A stretch of DNA of 64,000 nucleotides from Gorsachius magnificus (taxonomy: Eukaryota > Chordata > Aves > Pelecaniformes > Ardeidae). The notes under the pieces are model-generated. The model ran no database searches. It saw nothing but the letters and a program-made list of their open reading frames with translations, and was not told the origin of the DNA. The stretch covers positions 13,996,984-14,060,983 of the forward strand of contig CM067082.1 in NCBI GenBank assembly GCA_034008185.1, read 5' to 3'. Below, piece after piece: positions 21,885 through 34,697 of the stretch. The position numbers and the translations under genes are program-made. Position 1 is the first letter of the stretch, and every line of letters begins with the position of its first letter.

Positions 21885-24800
21885 TCATGTCTTAACTCCA
21901 CTTGGCTGCTCAAATGCCTTTATGATTTATCAAGACCTGCAAGGTGACAGTAAGGATGACAAGAAACCAGGACACGTCCTCATGAACAGTTACATGACCC
22001 ACTGTAATCTCTTTTTGTGTGCTCTTTGTTTTATCCACATTTACATTATGCCACATCCAATTCATGCCCATCTGTGCTTCTCCAGTTCTTCCCCTTGTTC
22101 AGCTTGCTCTTTTAGGCCTACATTTTACCATCAGCTCTTCAAGAAATGGTTTTAACAAAGCTTTATCATAGGGCATTTCTTTTAGTTCCAACGTTTGTTG
22201 TCTGTGATAGCCAGCCAAAACCATGGTTGAGTCAGTGTGAACACATTTATCCTGTAGTACATATACGACTTTATTCTTTCCTTTTCCACTCCCACCTCAT
22301 TGTTATATGTGATCTTTCACTGTATTATATATGAGCTTGAATTTAAAACTCTTTGAAGTAGGGACTGCTTACAGTATTTCCCTCTTTTCAGACACAAAGG
22401 AACAGTCCTGGGAACCAATAAATAAGACTTTAAAAGTTTAAGTGGCAGTAAGTTGCTCCCTTGAAATGGGAAAGACTTGAAGTGTTCATTGGCAATGCTC
22501 CTACAGGTCACATTCATAGGATGACTAAAAAGAAGGCTCCAATATCCAGAGCAGTCTTTTTAGCCGCAGGAGAAAGCACTGCCTTTATTACACATATCCA
22601 CTCAACAGAAGCAATTCACTTAACATGTAAATGGCTTTTTTAAACCAGGAATTCCTTGTCCCTGTGTGGCTGCCTTTTTTCAGCATGTCTGCTTTTTCTG
22701 CTGCCTAACAGTGGTTAATGGAGCTGCAAATTGTTATCAGCTTGATATTACTGTAGAGCCAGCTTACACAAATACCTGATAAGTGCTGTAACACATTTCA
22801 GTGGATGAAAATTCATTGTACAGGGTTGTTTCCTTTTACTTTAATGTCTTCCAGACCACTTGGACAGCTCACTTAATGAATCCCATTTTGCAGAGGACAG
22901 CCACGTTTGAGAGGCTGCCAGCCTGAGATGCTGGTGCCCACATAGTGATGACCCAGGTGAGATCCTTTGACATCTGACAGGGCCATGCTTTCTTTCTTAT
23001 AACAAAGTGAGAACAGACACTGGAGGGACGATGGTTATGACAGGGACAGGGTGTTGAGAGTCCTATGTTTTGTTGGCCTCCTGTGTGTTGCATGGTGAGC
23101 AGTGATGTTACAGAAAGTGTTTCTACAGCAGCTGAAGAGGCTGCTGATCTGCTGTTTGGACCACTATCTGCATGTCTTACCATGCATCTGCATAGTCACA
23201 TTGTGGCAGCTATCTTTTATTTTATGTGTTGAAGTATCACATTATATGTACAGAGTTTTCTTCACATCACTCAGGTTGGAGAGAGGAAGGTTATCTCTCT
23301 TTTACTGGTGGGGAGCAGAGATGGAGGCACCTCAGCTGTATTCAGTCACCTGAAAATCACGCTTCACGGCTTAGCTGATTTTCTAGCCTCTCCATAGAAA
23401 GTCACAAGCCTTTCTGAGGACCATCCACCCTGTGATAATGTAGACATCTACTCTTGATGGGATTAACTGTCTGTGCTTTTCTCCCTGTTGATTGCAGCTG
23501 AAGTCAGTTGGGATGAACACAGGGATGCTAACAGATCTAAGCACTTTCTGAAGGCATTTAGCCATCCAAAGATGCAGACCAGGTGCTTAGGAAGGTTTTA
23601 AAAGTGTCTCCTGCAAGCCTAGCTCCCAGGAAAACAAGTGCTCCAGCAGGGCCCAGATGAGCTGTGGACTGTCCTGCCCTGGGATGAGTCCGGGAGGCCC
23701 ACCCTCCCTTGCCCATGGAAATGGCCTGAGCAATTATGGGAGGCAGCACCGCTCTGTCCAACCCTGTGCCAGCTTGTCCTAGCTTCATCAGATGGTCTCT
23801 GTGAGAAAGGGGTGAGGGATCTCTCTTGCACAGGTGGAGGCAGGTCCACAGGTTTTTTTTCCAGAGGTGGGAAGAAATTCTTGGCATGTAGGTAGACATG
23901 GCTGAATGGTATGGAATGCAATTCTGAAATTTGTGGTAAGCTTGAGATGACTTTAGGGTTTCTGAAAAGAGCCAAAAGTTCTGTTATCTTGGGGGTTTTG
24001 AAAGTAGCCTGGACAAATTTCTGTAAAAATGTAATTTGGGAAACCAGCCAGCACTGGCAGAGAAAAGAAGTCCTGTTTCCAATCCATGTGACTCTAGGAT
24101 TAATTATTTTCTGCCAATTCAAATCTTTTTGCAGTTTTAATTACTTTCTATTACTAACTTGTTGTTCATGTATAATGTGTATGATGGCTCAAGTGCTAAA
24201 TGGTATCAACACTTCACTTCAGATGTGGCTGTTCTCCTGGGGAAGCAATGTGACTCCTGCAGAGCTGTGGGGAAAAATTTTGAAGACAAGAAAGAAATTT
24301 GGCACATGACTTACATAGGCTTTCTCCCATGGCAGGGTGTCTACCTGACCTTTTTGCCTTTGAAACTTTTCCTTCACTGCTGCTAAAATTAGTCTGTAAA
24401 TAACTAAAATAAATATGCATGAAGGTACTGTTAGAATAATATTATTAGTTTGTTTTCTCTTTTTAGGAACCCTGCAGAGCATCAGATTCTGATGCCATTC
24501 CTGGACTACAGGCTCATCCTGGACCACCCTTCATTTTTATTTGTACAGCACCTAACACTAAAAGGACTTACTTTCCCTTTAGCCCTCAAACCTTATAAAT
24601 ACATGTAAACAGTAATAACTGGCCACCAATGCACTTCAAAGTGGACCACAGAGATCAACAGAGGTCAGATCCTCTTTAACTCCATGAAAAGAGTAGCAAT
24701 ACCCTTGAAAATTAGTGATGGTGGAAAGTGATAGATATTTATTCCTGAGAACCATCTGTCTGTTTCCAGAGTAGAAATCAACTCATACTTTGTAAGAGAA

Positions 24801-27800
24801 ATACACCACCTCTCTAAATTTAGATTTAAAAGTGGCAGGCTCTTTACTTGTGAAAGTGTGCATTCATTGCTAAGGTACACAGTGGCCATCTGAAAATTCT
24901 CATGTCATTAAGCTGGTATTTAATTTACCTCTCTCTTGTAGGTCACTTGGAATTAACATTCAGTAAATTGTTTTTAGGAGAGACGTGGTAGGGACAAACT
25001 GAGGATCTCAGTTCAGTAAACTCTGCTTGTCCCTTGCCTGCATAAATTAGGGCTATTAAAAAAGCCAGTGTCCTGTAATGGTGGATGTGTAATAAAAATA
25101 ATAAATAGTATCTAACATCTTAAACATTTTACTCATCTGCTCTTCAAGCAACACCAATATGTTATTTATTTGCTGAGATTTGACTCAAACTGTTTTTTTT
25201 AATGACCCTCGACAAACGTGCCCTATAGACGGAAGTGCCCAGGGCCTCAGGGGAGAGGGACAGGAGTGACCTCACCACAATTTATAAGTGCTGACATGAG
25301 GGGGAAAAAAACCCATTGATTATGTGTTGCTCAGTCTGTTAGATAAAATTATAACGACATGAAGTTGGGGCTAGAAAGTTCAAAACTTCTCTAGACTTGT
25401 TTAACAGTGTGGGTGTTTAGTCAGTGGAGTCAGTGGAACTGGGGATTTTTTAAGATCAGAGGAGTGTTTTTTCTAACAGAGTTTCTCACGTTAACAGATT
25501 ATGAAGGAACAGATCAGATCAGGTGGTCACAGTGGTCCCTATAATCTGCACTCACACTTTCAAAGCAGGCAAATTTCCAAGCAGAAAATGTGTGAACTTT
25601 TTGCGTGGCGCCTCTAACACTCCTCTGGGGTGTGCTCATAGTCAGTGGAGGAAAACAGAACTTTTAGGGCAACCCCGTTTTTTTTTTCCTAAGTAGCTAT
25701 TGAAGACAGGCCAGCTGACTCTCTGGGGTGCCTTGTCACTCTCCATTGCTATGAAAAGGTTCAGATGAGCAGCTCATCCCGCCCGTGACTTTTCGGGAGT
25801 GCAGAGAGCTGAGAGCAGTGAGCAAAGCTGGGGGGAGGTGCCTGTGCAGATGCTCTGGCAGGACAAGGCTCTCACTAGTCTTCTAGTCTTCTCTGGCCAC
25901 GTTTCAAAAGGTTTGACCCTCTCTTGCCTTTGTCAGTGTGAGCCACCCCCTTGGAGAACCCCTCTGGGGAAAGGAATTGCTTTCCCAGTGGGCAGTGCTC
26001 AGCTGTGGTAGCTCAGGTGCTGGGGACCAAAGCCCTGAGCTGCAGATGTGAAGTCCTCAGGATAATTCCCAGCTCAAGGCCCACCCAGATGTTAACAACC
26101 TGGTGAAAAACCTCCTGCCGAGCAGCAGAGGGGAGACAAGATCCTCTGCAGAGAGCGGGAGACAGGACGTGGAGCTGCACATGTCTCTTTGCAGGAATGA
26201 CTTGACCCAGAGGAAGGAAATTGGAGGTGGAGGGATAAAGGATTTATCTGGAAGGGGGGCTTGCCTGCCCGTGAGCATGAGCAGCACTGGTAGGACTTGT
26301 GACACAAATTTTGTAGAAAAGCAATGCTAATAGTATTTAGTACACATTGCTATTTCAGAAAATCACACTGCAGCTAAATAAAAAGGAACCAGCTTCACAA
26401 GCCAGTCAAGCTTGGGTACATCTGCTGGGGTATTTCCTGGAATGCTTTTTCAAAAGTACTTAAAATGCCAGGACATGCCCCTGGCTGCTGGGACACAATT
26501 GCCTGTACTGGTAAGTTGTTAGCCTGGTTGATGTTTCACTGGGACAATTCACACTCTCAGACAGTTCCCAGGTGCGTCTTAGAGCTAGCACAGGCAGGGG
26601 ACCATTTTCATCCCTATTTTTGGTGTGACAGCTCTGTCTTGGAGGGTAAGAGGGCTTGGTGGGTAGGGTGGCGTCTGACTGGCTGACCTCAGCGTCAGAG
26701 AGGGGTTGCTGCTCAATGTACAAGTACAGATGTAACCTGAAAGCCTCTGTTGTCAGGAATGCATTTTTCTAGTCCCTTGGAAATACTTCTGGGTGAAAAT
26801 CTTGCAGATGTCCATTATCATGCATCTGCAGGGAAGTGGGTTTGAATGTGTAGTGTAAATAGCCTGTTTGACAGTGTTGGCTAGAATTTGTGTTGCGTTG
26901 GACAGTTTTTCAGCCTTTTGCTGCTGCCTGAAAATCTGCTCTCCGAAAGGGATCTGTCTGATCAGCTTCTAACAATGCCTTTTCCTTCCCCACAGGGACA
27001 TCCCAGCACATGCATCCCGCATGGGCACTCAGAGCTGTGCCACAGGAAGAGGAAAGATATAAAAATTAACTTCTTAGCACTGCTTCATTTCCTTTCTTTG
27101 CTAATTTTTCATGGTATTGTTCTTCCCACATCTCCTCTCTGCCCCGTGTTCACTGGCCATGGGAAGCAATGCCCTTCTTTCACAAATTAGGAGAATCCAT
27201 TCTCGCTGTCCCACCTATGTACATTTACATTTAGGCTAGATGAAAACAGTGTTTTAAAGTGAGCTAACTGGAAGTGCAGCTGTTTATAAATTAATTCATG
27301 GTGTATTTGGCAGTGCTTGCAATTAAGTTTGAATAAAGCAGTTAATAAATCAACAATTTTACTTCTTTTTTTAATTGTAATTATTGGACAAGTTAATATA
27401 TTGTAAAGTCTTCTAGAATTAGGCATGGGACGTGGCCAAATATGCACCAGCTGCGACAAAATGGATCAGTGTCATGGCCTTTGTAAAACAATTTTTATTG
27501 TATGGCTGACTAATGAACCCACACAATTCAGCAACAGGATCCACCAAGCACGATTTCCACAGGAACTCTTGCAATCCAGAGGCAAAGATGGCAGCATTCC
27601 ATTTGAAGACGCTTTTGTATGCTAATAATCTTCCTTTTCCATCTCTCCCAAACTGGAACAGGAGCAGGGAGGAGCTCAGTCTTTGTCGGAGAGTCTGTTA
27701 CCCAGATGTAAGCCATGACCTTAAAGCATACACCTTCCCTCCATACCCTGCTACTGACATCTGAACCCCTATCAAAGCTGCACCTTAATCTTTACAGCTG

Positions 27801-30619
27801 GTAGCTAATTCATCTCATCTAGTGTGTATCATACTTACACATCCAGGACTTGTCTTTTCGTTGTGTTTTCAGAAATACCAGGGCTGCAAATCTGTATCGT
27901 GAAATCAGCATGTTGACATTTGAAATAAGACATTATGACATGCACATTGATCTATTCAAAATTCACTCACATTCAAAAGATTTTGCAGGTCCCGGAACAC
28001 ATGCACTTATTAAATATACTTTGTGTGTTTGTGTGTATATATATATATACACACACATATACAAACATATGAAAATGTGCATATGTATAACTAGTACAGC
28101 TGTTCCTGGAGTAACTGTTGAGCAAGTTAGATAACAGAAGGTACTCTCTACACTGTCTTGAAGGAGAGAACTGACTTCTGTTCACTCCAAATCAGAAGAA
28201 ATTTATGTGGTTTCGGTATTTCTGGAATTGGTGCTTCAGAGTCTCTTCTATAACAGCAGATTAGATCACTAAAATAATTATAAAGCAGGCTTCTTTATGT
28301 AGAAATCAACATGCAAAGTTAACATTGCTAATGCAAGAATCAAATAAATACTATCACAAAGCTCGACCTTGTCAGCAATTTTTTATCATTTTCCTAATCG
28401 CAGAATCCTTGGCTTGCCAAGTAAGATGACTATCAGATTTTAAAGGTACCATTCTGAAACCAGCACAGGAAATCTTTCCTTGAACATAGCCATTGATACC
28501 ACAAATTTTCATTTATGAATTTGTGTAGAACTAAGACGGATAGGACCATTATAACCCACAGAAATTTGGAGACATCTTATTTCATTGGCAAAATGTCAAT
28601 TAGTTTGCCAACACCATCAGCTTGAATGTCTCGCATGCCTTGCCACAATCCTTAGGGTGAGAAAGATCCTGTCTCACAAAGTACCTTATCGAAATATCCT
28701 CATCATCCCCTGCACACACACGTCAGTCTAACATAATAAGTTACTGCCCTAACGCTTCTGTCTCAGTAAGAAATTGTTACACAGATTTTCTGACTTCCCT
28801 TTCATCCTCTGTCTCAGGACTGCGCTTCTCTCTGTTTGCATTACTATGCTTGCTACAGAGGTTAATGTGGTAAAGCAGTTGTGGAGAGTAATTGCAGGAA
28901 CCTGAAGAGGGGCTGGTTAGGGCTAATTAGGAAAGTCGTATCTGAAATGTGTGCAGAAAGCACCAACCTCAGGGTATCGGGATCTTGTTCGACGAGGCTT
29001 TCCACTTCTTGCAGACTGTGACACTGCCATGATGCCATTTGGGCACTGAAGCAAATTGAAATATCAGCCATCAGGAACAGGATATGTTCCCAATGGGAGC
29101 AGGATAATGAACAAGTAGTTTAACTTCTGAGATTTTTGGCATTTTTTTTTATAATCTGGTTGTTTGTTCTTTTTTAATCTTACTGGCTAAATAGCTATAA
29201 AGTCTTCCAAGTAGGAAATTATTAAGATGTTTCTTACCTTAGATGGTATTCATAACCATAACAACTGTTGCCTCTGCAAATTTCCCAGTTTTCAGTGTTC
29301 CAGTTATTGCCTACATGGCTTTCACAACACACTGCATCTGTGTTTTTCCTTTTAAGGGATAGCTTTATGAGCAAAGATTATTCAAATTTATCACATGTTG
29401 CTTGAACAAATGGCTACTAAAGGAGTTTTGATAACTGATTATATGTTGACAAGAACATATCCTCAAAGACCAAAAAAAAAACCAAACAAGAGATGCTTCA
29501 TAGCAGTACAAGGAGGAATAAAGGAGATTAGATGAAACAAAGGAAAATGGAAACTGCATGAAAGAGAACACTATTTCCATCAGGAAGTCACCATAAGAAA
29601 GTGCACTGCGCAGCCATCAGGAAGAAGTGATGGAAACTGCATTGATTCAGTCTTTTACAGCTACAAGAAAGCAAGCAATTGAGAATTTGCTGCAGAGAGT
29701 CACCTTTTTTTTGGTGGGAGGTGACTAAGGTTATATTTCTTTCTCTGATTCCTAAGACACTGTTAGGAAATGGTTTGCTTTTCCATGGACATACATGTTT
29801 AGTCTGATTCTACAGTCCTTGTAAAAACAGATGGACCAGAGCTAACTTCAGTACTGGGAACACAGAATTACACCCGTACTCACATACATGGCAGTGTGTT
29901 TGTTTTTTCAGAATGTACAGAAAATATGTAAATGTATAAAGTGGCTAAGTGGCTTTTGGTTCCTGTATGGCTGTTCAGTCAAAGAATTTGTCATTTATTT
30001 CACATGAAAGAGAAAATTTTGGGAAATATAAGTATAATTGTAGTGGAGTAAAGTGTTTCAGCTAAGAATGATTGACAATTACTGACCAAAGTTGTTTCTT
30101 CTAAGAAAATTTAGCTTCAGCTTTGTGTTTTTCCAGCCACAGAAATATGATACATGGGGGGAAAAAAAAGATTTTGTCTAAAAGCTATTGTTTTCCTTTT
30201 CTTGACTTACAATAGGATTTACTGACATAAATATTTTGATCTTTTTTAGTAATTTTCTATGGATAAAGAAAGCACATACCAGCTGTAGTTCAGAAACAAT
30301 TACTAAAGTGAAAGGATGCAATAAGTTGTAGAAATAGGAAAACTCCCTCTATTTAATCAAAATAAACCACTTGGCACAAAACAATAACAGCTGAGGTTGT
30401 GCTGAATTCCTTTGGGAATAAGAATACCATGTTAGAAAAGCAGGTTTCCTCCTACATAAAATGTAAATAGTTACATTTAAGCCATTATCAAAGCATCCTT
30501 TAATGTTTCTTGAACACTATTTGATGCAGTTAATGGACTTAGTAGCAGTTCAGGTCACCTAAAACTGGTCAGAGGATCACAGCTGCTCTTAGACCACAAC
30601 CCAGATGAATGTATCTATG
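21885..30619. other. Long unannotated stretch
   Basis: No mobile element, RNA gene or exon was recognised in 8.7 kb apart from a palindromic CA/TA microsatellite at 28021-28083. Two overlapping minus-strand frames at 23558-24122 (113 and 167 codons) have no recognisable domain. The segment could contain conserved non-coding elements. Confidence 0.5.
28021..28083. repeat. Self-complementary GTGTGTATATA microsatellite
   Basis: GTGTGTATATATATATATAC is followed directly by ACACACATATAC, so the tract can pair with itself as a long AT-rich hairpin. It is a compound (TG)n(TA)n(CA)n simple repeat. Confidence 0.85.
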
Positions 30620-30857
30620 CAATGGCAATGGGCACAAGCTGAATCACAGGAGGTTCTGTTAAATATAAGAAAATTCTACTGTGAGTGTGGTTCAACACTG
30701 AAGCATAGAGGCTGTGAAGTCTCTGTCCTGGGAGATACTCAAAACCCAGTGGGACATGGCCCTGAGCACCCTGCTCTAGATAACCCTGCTTTGGGCAGGA
30801 GCTTGGGCTGGAAGGTCTCCAGAGCTGCTTCTGACCTCATCAGCTCTGTGATTCTGG
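30620..30857 (+). mobile_element. CR1 LINE 3' end, decayed
   Basis: Recognisable words include CAATGGGCACAAGCTGAATC, TGGGAGATACTCAAAACCC, CACCCTGCTCTAGATAACCC and the terminal CTGTGATTCTGGG. About 240 bp of the 3' end of a plus-strand CR1 is present with many substitutions. An LTR begins about 50 bp downstream. Confidence 0.85.
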
Positions 30858-30910
30858 GAAATGCAAGAGAGTTCTGCTTTCTGCTCTGTCCACAGCTTGT
30901 GTATCGTAGA

Positions 30911-31490
30911 TGTTAGAGTTGGAATAGAGTTAATTTTCTTTGCAGTATCTAGTATGGGGCTATGTTTTGGATTTGTGACCAAAACAGTGTTGATGACACA
31001 CTGATGCTTAGTTACTGCTGAGGAGGGCTTACACAGCGTCAAGGCCTTTTAGCTTCTCGCACTGCCAGTAGGCTGGGCGTGCACTGGAAGTTGGGAGGGG
31101 ACACGGCTGGGACAGCTGACCCCAACTGACCAAAGGGGTATTCCAGACCATATGATGGCATGCTCAGCAATAAAAGCTGCAGGGGAGAAGGAGGAAGGAG
31201 GAAAGTTCAGAGTTGTGGCATTTGTGTTCCCTAGTAACTGTTATGAGTGATGAAGCCCTGCTTTCCTGGAGACGGCTAAACATTTTTTTACAGATGGGAA
31301 GTAGTGAATTAATTCCTTATTTTGCTTTCCTTGCATGTGCAGCTTTTTTTTTACTTATTAAACTGCCTTTATCTCAACCCATGAGTTTTCTCACTTTTAC
31401 CCTTCCGATTCTCTCCCTCACCCCACTGGGGTGGGGAGTGAGTGAGTGGCTGCATGGGGCTTAGCTGATGGCTGGGGTTAACCCACAACA
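30911..31490 (+). mobile_element. Solo LTR of an avian endogenous retrovirus
   Basis: A 580-bp sequence beginning TGTTAGAGTTGG and ending in GGTTAACCCACAACA, so it has TG...CA ends. It matches a common bird LTR family: GACACGGCTGGGACAGCTGAC, a CATATGATGGCATGCTCAGC block followed by a decayed TATA box (AATAAAA, 31169-31175), a likely ATTAAA polyadenylation signal at 31357-31362, then TATCTCAACCCATGAG and a GGTGGGGAGTGAGTGAG tract. These landmarks set plus-strand polarity. The flanking pentamers GTAGA (30906-30910) and ATAGT (31491-31495) agree at only 3 of 5 positions, so a target duplication is not established. No internal retroviral genes are present. Class III (ERVL-like) is my tentative placement. 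Confidence 0.85.
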
Positions 31491-31544
31491 ATAGTCAAGC
31501 TAGTAGGACTTGATGTTGAATTTATTCCTTTAAAATATTTCCTT

Positions 31545-31577
<33 letters not shown>

Positions 31578-32911
31578 TGTGGAGTGGGTTAACTAACATG
31601 AACTGTGTTTAAACTTTAATTAATTTCCCTGGAAAAAAATGGGTTCAGGACTTCAGTAGAGGAAGAGTAACTAATTCAGCTACAGGTTCTCAGAGAATCC
31701 TAAAATCATATGTTTAAATTTAAATAAAAGACTACTCAAAAGCCCAAGAAACCAGTAAGTACTCTTAGATTAGTTTCACTTGGCTTTGGTCATGCTTTAT
31801 ACAGAGAAATCAAAGAGTTATAGGATCTCTTTTCCAAATCTTCCACATTTTTTGTAGGGGACAGTAATTATGTTCTCACCATGACAGTTAAAATAACACA
31901 CAAATGCATCAATGCTGCCAAACACTAGATGAAATACACTTGCATTTACTGTTGTACCCACATTGAAGGAATAGAGATATGAATAAAGAAGCAGAGAGAG
32001 TCATGGCATTGCTTTCTTCTCGCTCCCAAGTTCTTTGATGTCCCAAGAGAGACTGAGCAAAGTTGCAGACTGTGATGGGAAAATGAACAAACTGCTGATG
32101 TGGCTGCTTTTCCTGCAGAGGTCCAAGATCACTGAGTTTAATGTTCAGCTAGTGTCAGCTCAGCTGCTTGCACATAGAGTTTCAAGGACACCACAAGACA
32201 TTGGTCCCAAAGTCTTCTACTTCTGAAAGCACGCATACCCAAGGAGCTTGGCTCGGATGCACAGACCTGTTGTTGTACAGCTGTGTTATTAAAAATAAAT
32301 CAGCTGCTGTGTAAGTAGTGCTTTTACTTGGTAGAATTTTGTTAGTAGTTCATTAAAAAACAATGCTTGCTATTTTCTCTTCTTGGACTAAAACATCTCA
32401 TCAATTTATGGTGATTTTGGTGTTGGCCACAATGAATATCTCATCAGAAGGAGCAGAATTCACAGTTCTGCAATCTTACTTATTCCTGATGAAAGCAGCT
32501 TTTCAGAGGATTTGAATGTATCCCCAAAATATTTATTGATATACTGACGGGACATATTCCAGGCTAGACATCTGCATTAGTGTTTTTACCCTGTATCTAT
32601 TAACTTCAAAGGGAAGAAGTTAGCAAATGTACTGTACTCTCTTCTAAAACCAGTGGTGTAGCACACCTCTGCAAGCTCCTGGAAGAAGATACAAAAGTAT
32701 TTGCTAAAGGGGACCTTTAAAAGGCAAGACAGTGAAAGTCTTGCAAAACTCCACTGTGAAGCATTTTTTCTGATTCTAACCCACTGTTTCCTTCATGGTG
32801 ATTTTCTGGAAGACTACCCGTTCAGCTTAGAGGAAGCGAACCCCATGAAGTGTGGAGCACCAACTTCATGTTGGTAATACAAATCATGTTTGACTGTAGA
32901 TTCATCTCACC
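31491..32911. other. Unannotated sequence
   Basis: It contains a 29-T homopolymer at 31547-31575 and nothing else that I recognise. A 63-codon frame at 32035-32226 is not supported as a gene. Confidence 0.5.
31547..31575. repeat. Homopolymer run of 29 T
   Basis: Twenty-nine consecutive T residues start 57 bp after the LTR end. I looked for a reverse-strand retrocopy with a poly(A) tail to its right and found no recognisable gene sequence. Confidence 0.93.
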
Positions 32912-32941
32912 TAGAGAGCAGCCCTGCCGAGAGGGACTTGG

Positions 32942-33539
32942 GGGTGCTGGTGGATGAAAAGCTGGACATGAGCCGCAATGTGCGCTGGCGGCCCAGAAGG
33001 CCAACCGTGCCCTGGGCTGCATCAGGAGAAGCGTGGCCAGCAGGTCGAGGGAGGTGATTCTGCCCCTCTACTCTGCTCTGGTGAGACCTCACCTGGAGTA
33101 CTGCGTCCAGCTCTGGAGCCCTCAGCACAAGAAGGACATGGAACTGTTGGAACGGGTCCAGAGGAGGGCTACTAAAATGATCCGAGGGCTGGAGCACCTC
33201 TCCTATGAGGACAGGCTGAGAGAGTTGGGGTTGTTCAGCCTGGAGAAGTCTGTGGGGAGACCTGATTACGGCCTTTCAGTACCTAAAGGGGGCCTATAGG
33301 AAAGATGGGGAAAATCTTTTTAGTAGGGCCAGCTGTGACAGGACAAGGGGTAATGGTTTTAAACTGAAGCAGGTTAGGTTTAGACTGGATATAAGGAGGA
33401 AATTCTTTACAACGAGGGTGGTGAAACACTGGGATGGGTTGCCCAGAGAGGTGGTGGAGGCCCCATCCCTGGAAATATTCAAGGCCAGGTTGGACGGGGC
33501 TCTGAGCAACCTGATCTGGTTAGCGGTGTCCCTGTTCAC
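32942..33539 (+). pseudogene. CR1 ORF2 C-terminal remnant
   Basis: The plus-strand frame at 33033-33299 reads [36 protein letters not shown] and [13 protein letters not shown], typical of the CR1 ORF2 region after the catalytic domain. The frame is lost near 33249. The remainder ([20 protein letters not shown] equivalent) is read in another frame up to about 33520. An additional frame error lies before 33033. No catalytic motifs are included. Confidence 0.88.
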
Positions 33540-33590
33540 TGCAGGGGGGTTGGACTAGATGGCCTCTAGGGGTCCCTTCCAACCCAAAAC

Positions 33591-33638
33591 ATTCTATGAT
33601 TCTATGATTCTATGATTCTATTATTCTATGATTCTATA
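33591..33638 (+). repeat. CR1 terminal octamer array, six units
   Basis: Six 8-bp units follow one another: three exact ATTCTATG, then ATTCTATT, ATTCTATG and ATTCTATA. CR1 elements normally end in two to four such units and prime on them, so this is a slightly expanded terminus. Confidence 0.93.
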
Positions 33639-34697
33639 TATACATTGAGAGGAGTGAGTGTTCATGTCAGAAATCTTCCTTTGCTGATGGTTCACAGAGT
33701 CACGTAGATCTAGAAGCTGATTTATGCCTTAGATGGGCTCCAACAGGTCTCTAAGATAATATTCCTCCTTCTAGTTATCCTTTATCCTGGGGTTCCAGAG
33801 TCAAATCTCTGTTGTGTCTTTGGATCAAGAGAAACTCTGATTAACTCAGAGTTTTTGAATTTTGAATTGAATTTTGTCAATTCTTCCTTTCCTCAGTTGG
33901 ACACATAAGGAAGTGACTCTGGTGGCACTGCACCATTTCAGAATAAGGTATATTATATTTTTATTTTATCTTATAATGGAAACAAAATTTTGCTGGCCAG
34001 GAATCCTGCAATTCTTTTGAAACGCAGATTTTAAGATCCCATACACTGGTGCCAGAGGTTTAATTTTATTTTTCTTCATAATCTTTTTAGAAACAAAGAA
34101 ATCAGAGATGAAAAAAATCCTCTTAGGTTATTTGTCCAACTCCCCCTCTCATTTAATGCCAGGTCATTTATTCCCTATCACATTGTCCACTCTCGCTGCA
34201 AATGACTTGTAATAAACCTTTCATCAGTTTATCTGGGAGGCTGCTCCTCATTGCTGGCTCCCAGAGATTATTCCTACTTATACCCATGGAGTCTAAAAGA
34301 TTTATTTTGTTCCTGCCTTTGTTTATAAAATAGAGTGGGTTAAAGCCTTTGATTTCTTTTTAGGCAATATAGTATCTTTTGGAGAGGGAGTTAAAAATGG
34401 CCCCATTTTGTGGGTTTGATTTTTTTTTCAACCCTAAAAAAGAGCTATGGGCACTTTCCATTTAGTGCCTCATCATGCCTGTAGGGTTGCTGCAGCCTTA
34501 CCCCACTGTGGATGGTCTCATCCATAGACTCAGAATTGCCCCCCTAAAAGGCAGATTTCATAATTGTCCCTCTATGACTGTCTCAAGTCAACAGCACCCC
34601 CTGTAGCCTCTGGACTCACCCAGGACATGTAACTGGTTTCCTTAAATGTCATTCTTCCCTTCAGCCATACAAACTTGTAATGGACCTGCAGACAGAC
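33639..34697. other. Unannotated sequence
   Basis: No gene or repeat was recognised between the CR1 at left and the LTR at right. Confidence 0.5.

Larger units (their letters stand above)
32912..33638 (+). mobile_element. CR1 LINE, well-preserved 3' part
   Basis: A plus-strand CR1 starting in the ORF2 C-terminal third (AGAGCAGCCCTGCCGAGAGG) and ending in six ATTCTATG-type units (33591-33638). Most of the sequence follows the family pattern closely, so it appears to be among the youngest CR1 copies here. A small deletion after GTTCAGCCTGGAGAAG (near 33249) removes the LEKRRL region and shifts the frame. Confidence 0.96.

Noticed and set aside
23619..24122. A 167-codon minus-strand frame
   Set aside because: No recognisable family is visible and overlapping frames on both strands are also open, which suggests chance composition effects.
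31169..31174. AATAAA as the polyadenylation signal of the first LTR
   Set aside because: In the related copy at 34698 the same position reads TATAAA, so this is more likely a decayed TATA box. ATTAAA at 31357-31362 fits the signal better.
33591..33638. A CRISPR-like or regulatory direct-repeat array
   Set aside because: The 8-bp units are the normal terminal repeat of CR1 with no spacers.
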